This document shows, in pieces, positions 61,046-64,000 of a DNA stretch of 64,000 nt. This stretch comes from Sorangium cellulosum So0157-2 (GTDB taxonomy: Bacteria; Myxococcota_A; Polyangia; Polyangiales; Polyangiaceae). Location: positions 8,322,001 to 8,386,000 of the forward strand of contig NC_021658.1 of NCBI RefSeq assembly GCF_000418325.1, in the 5' to 3' direction. How positions within the stretch are numbered: position 1 is the stretch's first letter; the number at the start of each line of letters is the position of its first letter. The notes under the pieces were generated by a model. That model saw only the letters and a list, made by a program, of their open reading frames with translations, was not told the DNA's origin and searched no databases. The translations under genes were made by a program, and so were the position numbers.

Positions 61046-62245
61046 TCAGATCAGCGTCGTCAACGCGCCTCGCAGGAAGTCGCGCGCGACGACGACATCG
61101 TGGACCTCGTCCGGGCCGTCGGCGATGCGCGCGGCTCGGGCGAAGCGGTACCAGAGCGAGAACGGCATATCCTCGCTGTATCCGAGCGAGCCGTGCATCT
61201 GGATCGCGTCGTCGAGCACCTGGCAGAGGAGGCGCGCGACGTGGTTCTTCGCCATCGAGGCGTAGGGGCGCGCCTCCTTCTCCTTGCCTTCCTCGAGCAA
61301 CGCCGCGCAGTGCAGCGTCATCAGGTTGCCCGCGTGGATGCCGGACGCCGCGTCGGCGAACTTCTTCTGGATCATCTGGTGGTGAGCGAGCGTCTTGCCG
61401 AAGCTCTCCCGCGTGAGGACGTAATCGCGGCACATCGCGAGCGCGCGGTCGGCCCAGCCGAGCCAGCGCATGCAGTGCGTGAGGCGCGCCGGCACGAGGC
61501 GCCGCTGCGCGAGGAGGAAGCCCTCGCCGACGCCGCCGAGGACCGCGTCGTCGCCGACGCGCACGGCGTGGAAGCGGAGCTCGGCCTCGCGGTGCGCGAG
61601 CATCGGCGGGCTCATCACGGGGATGTCGCGCACGTGCTCGACGCCCTCGGCGCGGCGATCGACCACGAACATCGTCGCGCCCGTGCGCGGATCGTCCGAC
61701 GTCCGCGCCATCACGATGAGGAACGCCGCGTCGCCGCCGCCGGTCGTGTACCACTTGTGGCCGTCGATCCTCCACCCGCCGTCGATCCGGGTCGCCGTCG
61801 TGCGCAGGTTCGACGGATCGGCGCCGGCGCCGGGGGCGGGCTCGGTCATCGAGAAGCCGCTCGTGATCTCGGCCCGCGCGAGCGGCGCGAGGTACTTCGC
61901 GCGGATCGCGGGCGAGGCCGCCTTGAGCAGGAGATCCATGTTGCCCTGATCCGGCGCGTCGCAGTTGAAGCAGGCCGCGCCGAGCGGAGAGCGGCCCATC
62001 TCGCGAAAGAGCGCGCACATGCCCATCACGCCGAGCCCGAGCCCGCCGTGCTCCACGGGCAGGTGCGGCACGAACAGCCCCTCGGCGCGCGCGCGCTCGC
62101 GGAGCGCCGTCAGCGTGTCCTTCCGCCCTGCGCGGTCCTCCTCGAGGATCGCGCGCTCGTTCGGGATGACGTGCGCGTCGACGAACGCGCGCACGCGGCC
62201 GCGGAGCTCGGCCAGCTCGGGGGGCAGATCGAAGGAGATCGTCAC
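61046..62245 (-). CDS. Acyl-CoA dehydrogenase
   Basis: A 399-residue FAD enzyme from GTG 62245. Landmarks: PVEHGGLGLGVMGMCALFREMGRS, FSMTEPAPGAGADPSNLRTTA, the substrate loop RIDGHKWYTTGGGDA, FLLAQRRLVPARLTHCMRW, TRESFGKTLAHHQMIQKKFAD and MHGSLGYSEDMPFSLWYRFARA near the C-terminus. It resembles the ACAD10/11 subgroup, which acts with an APH-type kinase on 4-hydroxyacyl-CoAs. Such a kinase gene lies divergently 50 bases away. Confidence 0.94.
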   Translation of the reverse strand: MTISFDLPPELAELRGRVRAFVDAHVIPNERAILEEDRAGRKDTLTALRERARAEGLFVPHLPVEHGGLGLGVMGMCALFREMGRSPLGAACFNCDAPDQGNMDLLLKAASPAIRAKYLAPLARAEITSGFSMTEPAPGAGADPSNLRTTATRIDGGWRIDGHKWYTTGGGDAAFLIVMARTSDDPRTGATMFVVDRRAEGVEHVRDIPVMSPPMLAHREAELRFHAVRVGDDAVLGGVGEGFLLAQRRLVPARLTHCMRWLGWADRALAMCRDYVLTRESFGKTLAHHQMIQKKFADAASGIHAGNLMTLHCAALLEEGKEKEARPYASMAKNHVARLLCQVLDDAIQMHGSLGYSEDMPFSLWYRFARAARIADGPDEVHDVVVARDFLRGALTTLI

Positions 62246-62294
62246 GGCGGCAGTATAGGAAGCCGGAGGGCCGCGTGATAGGGTCGGACGCGCG

Positions 62295-63377
62295 ATGGCC
62301 CTCACGCCGCCGACCAACACCCGCGCGCCCCGCGAGGCGCACCGGCTCGACGAAGCGGCCCTCGGTCGCTGGCTCGCCGAGCACGTCGAAGGCTGCGGGG
62401 GAGGCGCGGTGACGGTCGCCCAGTTCAAAGGCGGCCAGTCGAACCCGACGTACTGGGTGGGCGTCGCCGGCGGGGACGGCGGAGATCTCGAGCTCGTCGT
62501 GCGAAAGAAGCCGCCGGGCCAGCTCCTTCCCTCGGCGCACGCCGTCGAGCGCGAGTACCGGGTCATGCGCGCGCTCCGCGACACGGAGGTGCCCGTTCCG
62601 GACGCGCTCGCCCTCTGCGAGGACGCCTCGGTGCTCGGCACGCCGTTCTTCGTCATGCGGTACGCCGCCGGGCGGATCCTCTGGGACCCGACGTTGCCCG
62701 AGGTCGCGACGGCCGGGGAGCGCCGCGCGATCTATGCGGACTACATCCGTGTCCTCGCGGCCCTCCATCGCGTCGACTACGCCGCCGTGGGGCTCGCGGA
62801 CTACGGCAAGGTGGGCGGCTTCGTCGCGCGGCAGGTCGACCGCTGGTCGAAGCAGTACCAGGCCTCGCGCACGGGCGAGGTCCCGGCGATGGAGGCGCTC
62901 ATGCGCTGGCTGGCCGCCAACGTCCCGGCGAACGACGAGACGACGCTCGTCCATGGCGACTACCGGATCGACAACATGGTCTTTTCACCCGGTCCTCCGC
63001 ACAAGGCGATCGCGACGCTCGACTGGGAGCTCTCGACGCTCGGACATCCGGTGAGCGACCTCGCGTATGCCTGCATGGGTTACCGCATCAACCTCCCCGG
63101 CCGCGGCGGGCTCGCCGGGGTCGACGTCGCCTCGCTCGGGATCCCGACCGAGGAAGAGACGGTCGCCTCCTACTGCGAGCTCTCGGGTCGAGACGGCATC
63201 GCGTCGTGGCCGTACTTCATGGCGTTCGGCGTCTTCCGCCTCGCCGCCATCGCCCAGGGCGTCTACAGGCGGAGCCTCCAGGGCAACGCCAGCTCCGAGG
63301 ACGCCGGCCGGTACGGCGCGGCCGTGACGGTGCTCTCCGAGCTCGCGTGCGGGATCGCGGGGATCGCCCCGCGGTAG
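62295..63377 (+). CDS. APH-family phosphotransferase (ACAD10/11 kinase-like)
   Basis: A 360-residue kinase. N-lobe with QFKGGQSNPTYWV and LVVRKKPPGQLLPSAHAVEREYRV; C-lobe with the catalytic loop TTLVHGDYRIDNMVF (HGDxxxxN) and the metal motif ATLDWELSTLGHPVSDLAY (xDWE). These are the hallmarks of the kinase domain of ACAD10/ACAD11 and bacterial LvaA-like enzymes that phosphorylate 4-hydroxy acids for dehydration. ATG 62295 is preceded by no strong ribosome-binding site. The divergent acyl-CoA dehydrogenase supports the assignment. Confidence 0.92.
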   Translation: MALTPPTNTRAPREAHRLDEAALGRWLAEHVEGCGGGAVTVAQFKGGQSNPTYWVGVAGGDGGDLELVVRKKPPGQLLPSAHAVEREYRVMRALRDTEVPVPDALALCEDASVLGTPFFVMRYAAGRILWDPTLPEVATAGERRAIYADYIRVLAALHRVDYAAVGLADYGKVGGFVARQVDRWSKQYQASRTGEVPAMEALMRWLAANVPANDETTLVHGDYRIDNMVFSPGPPHKAIATLDWELSTLGHPVSDLAYACMGYRINLPGRGGLAGVDVASLGIPTEEETVASYCELSGRDGIASWPYFMAFGVFRLAAIAQGVYRRSLQGNASSEDAGRYGAAVTVLSELACGIAGIAPR

Positions 63378-63699
63378 ACCGCCGATCACGTCGATCGAGC
63401 GAGAAATCAACCGCTAAGGACGCCAAGAAGAAGACAATATCTTGGCGTCTTGGCGGTTCAAATTCCTGCTCTTTCGAACGGTTTCAACCCGTTCGTCGCT
63501 CTAGTACGGAGTGGCCCGACGCGCCCGGCGCGCACGCACCGGTGCGTGAATTCACAATATATGTAAAAATCGATTGACATCGAAGGCGCTCTTCCGTCTT
63601 TTGCCGCCGCCCGACGCGCGAAGCGTCCGTGCCTGTCCGGGTCACGCCTTCTCGGTGTCCCGTGTCCAACGTCCGCGGGGGGATCTGGAGATCTGGTCG
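63378..63699. other. Intergenic region with hairpin and AT-rich patch
   Basis: About 320 bases. It holds the long imperfect inverted repeat 63409-63458, and an AT-rich tract at about 63549-63580 with a TTGACA hexamer at 63574-63579 that may be a promoter for the lipoprotein gene at 63700, though no good -10 was found at standard spacing. Confidence 0.5.
63409..63458. terminator. Long imperfect hairpin
   Basis: AACCGCTAAGGACGCCAAGA pairs with TCTTGGCGTCTTGGCGGTT with one mismatch and one bulge around an AGAAGACAATA loop. It lies 31 bases after the kinase stop, so it may end that transcript, although there is no U-tract. The sequence is AT-richer than its surroundings and of a kind seen as repeated intergenic palindromes in several bacteria. 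Confidence 0.6.
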
Positions 63700-64000
63700 A
63701 TGCGTCGTGTCCGTTACCCGCTTACTTGGATTGCATGTTCGATCATCCCGTCGCTCACCGGTTGTGCGGCCGGCCCCTCCGGCTCCACGGAGGCTCTCGC
63801 CGGCGTCGGCGGCGACCGCAGCGGCGGAGTCGGAGGCTCACCGGGCTCGGGGAGCGGCGCGGTGGGCTGCGATGCGCTCGCCGTCGAGCTCCAGGCCGCT
63901 CTCGACGCGGCGATCGGCGCGCAGAGGCTCCCCGGCGCCGCCGCGGCCGTGGACGTCGGAGGATGCTCCTTTCGCGGAGCGGCGGGAATGGCGGACGTCG
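63700..64000 (+). CDS. Serine-hydrolase (beta-lactamase family) lipoprotein, N-terminal part
   Basis: It starts at ATG 63700 and is open to the window edge (100 codons). Residues ~1-22 are a signal peptide with lipobox SLTGC; a Gly/Ser-rich linker (~25-55) follows, then ALAVELQAALDAAIGAQRLP, GAAAAVDVGG and FRGAAGMADV. That is the usual start of class-C-beta-lactamase/DD-peptidase-like serine hydrolases. The catalytic SxxK would be beyond the edge, so activity cannot be judged. A GGAG lies about 11 bases before the ATG. Confidence 0.75.
   Translation, partial: MRRVRYPLTWIACSIIPSLTGCAAGPSGSTEALAGVGGDRSGGVGGSPGSGSGAVGCDALAVELQAALDAAIGAQRLPGAAAAVDVGGCSFRGAAGMADV

Noticed and set aside
1..64000. 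tRNA, rRNA and insertion-sequence search by eye
   Set aside because: No tRNA cloverleaf, conserved rRNA segment, transposase DDE/HUH motif or terminal inverted repeat was recognised; a covariance-model scan would be needed to exclude tRNAs.

Overview
The window looks like chromosomal DNA of a large-genome myxobacterium of the Sorangium/Polyangium type. It is GC-rich throughout with strong third-position GC, many starts are GTG, and it mixes secondary-metabolism genes with two-component systems, RsbR-like STAS proteins, Gly/Ser-rich lipoproteins, an IgGFc-binding-like surface protein and many regulators. The assignment is inference from gene content; no rRNA or tRNA was seen.

Layout. 1-3.5 kb: the tail of an RsbR-like STAS protein, an SRPBCC protein, and a two-gene operon of an unrecognised helical protein plus a cytochrome P450. 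4-10 kb: small secreted proteins, then a run of periplasmic-binding lipoprotein, TonB-dependent receptor and beta-propeller protein. 10.2-11.9 kb: a tightly coupled cassette of a tiny ORF, an SMC/ABC-like AAA ATPase and a PD-(D/E)XK-like protein, possibly a defence module. 11.9-16.4 kb: five overlapping genes, three membrane or coiled-coil proteins followed by an OmpR-type regulator and a histidine kinase. 16.7-25.4 kb: Uma2, DoxX, AraC, a duplicated VOC lipoprotein, a PcfJ-domain protein, a dead hydrolase and surface proteins. 25.5-27.4 kb: leuA behind a candidate leucine leader peptide. 27.5-39 kb: LamG lipoprotein, a frameshifted ATPase, a hybrid kinase, an SDR/AraC pair, an erythromycin-esterase homologue, a GNAT, and dispersed intergenic repeats.

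The centrepiece is 39.0-50.8 kb. It encodes a 2298-residue megasynthase with domain order enediyne-type hotdog thioesterase, AT, KS, chain-length-factor-like KS, KR, DH and no ACP. A phosphopantetheinyl transferase, an ACP/degenerate-ACP/FabL-like reductase fusion and a P450 follow on the same strand. A divergent MarR regulator is flanked by three copies of a GTGTA-N2-TACAC palindrome. The parts suggest an iterative polyene or polyunsaturated-lipid pathway under MarR control; the product cannot be read from the sequence.

51-64 kb: superoxide dismutase, a PAS/STAS protein, a GAF protein with a coupled 65-residue partner, a GH5 lipoprotein frameshifted inside a Gly-rich repeat, YciI, an SDR next to a chimeric pseudogene, an AraC regulator, a lactonase-like MBL protein, a divergent acyl-CoA dehydrogenase/APH-kinase pair, and the start of a serine-hydrolase lipoprotein that runs off the edge.
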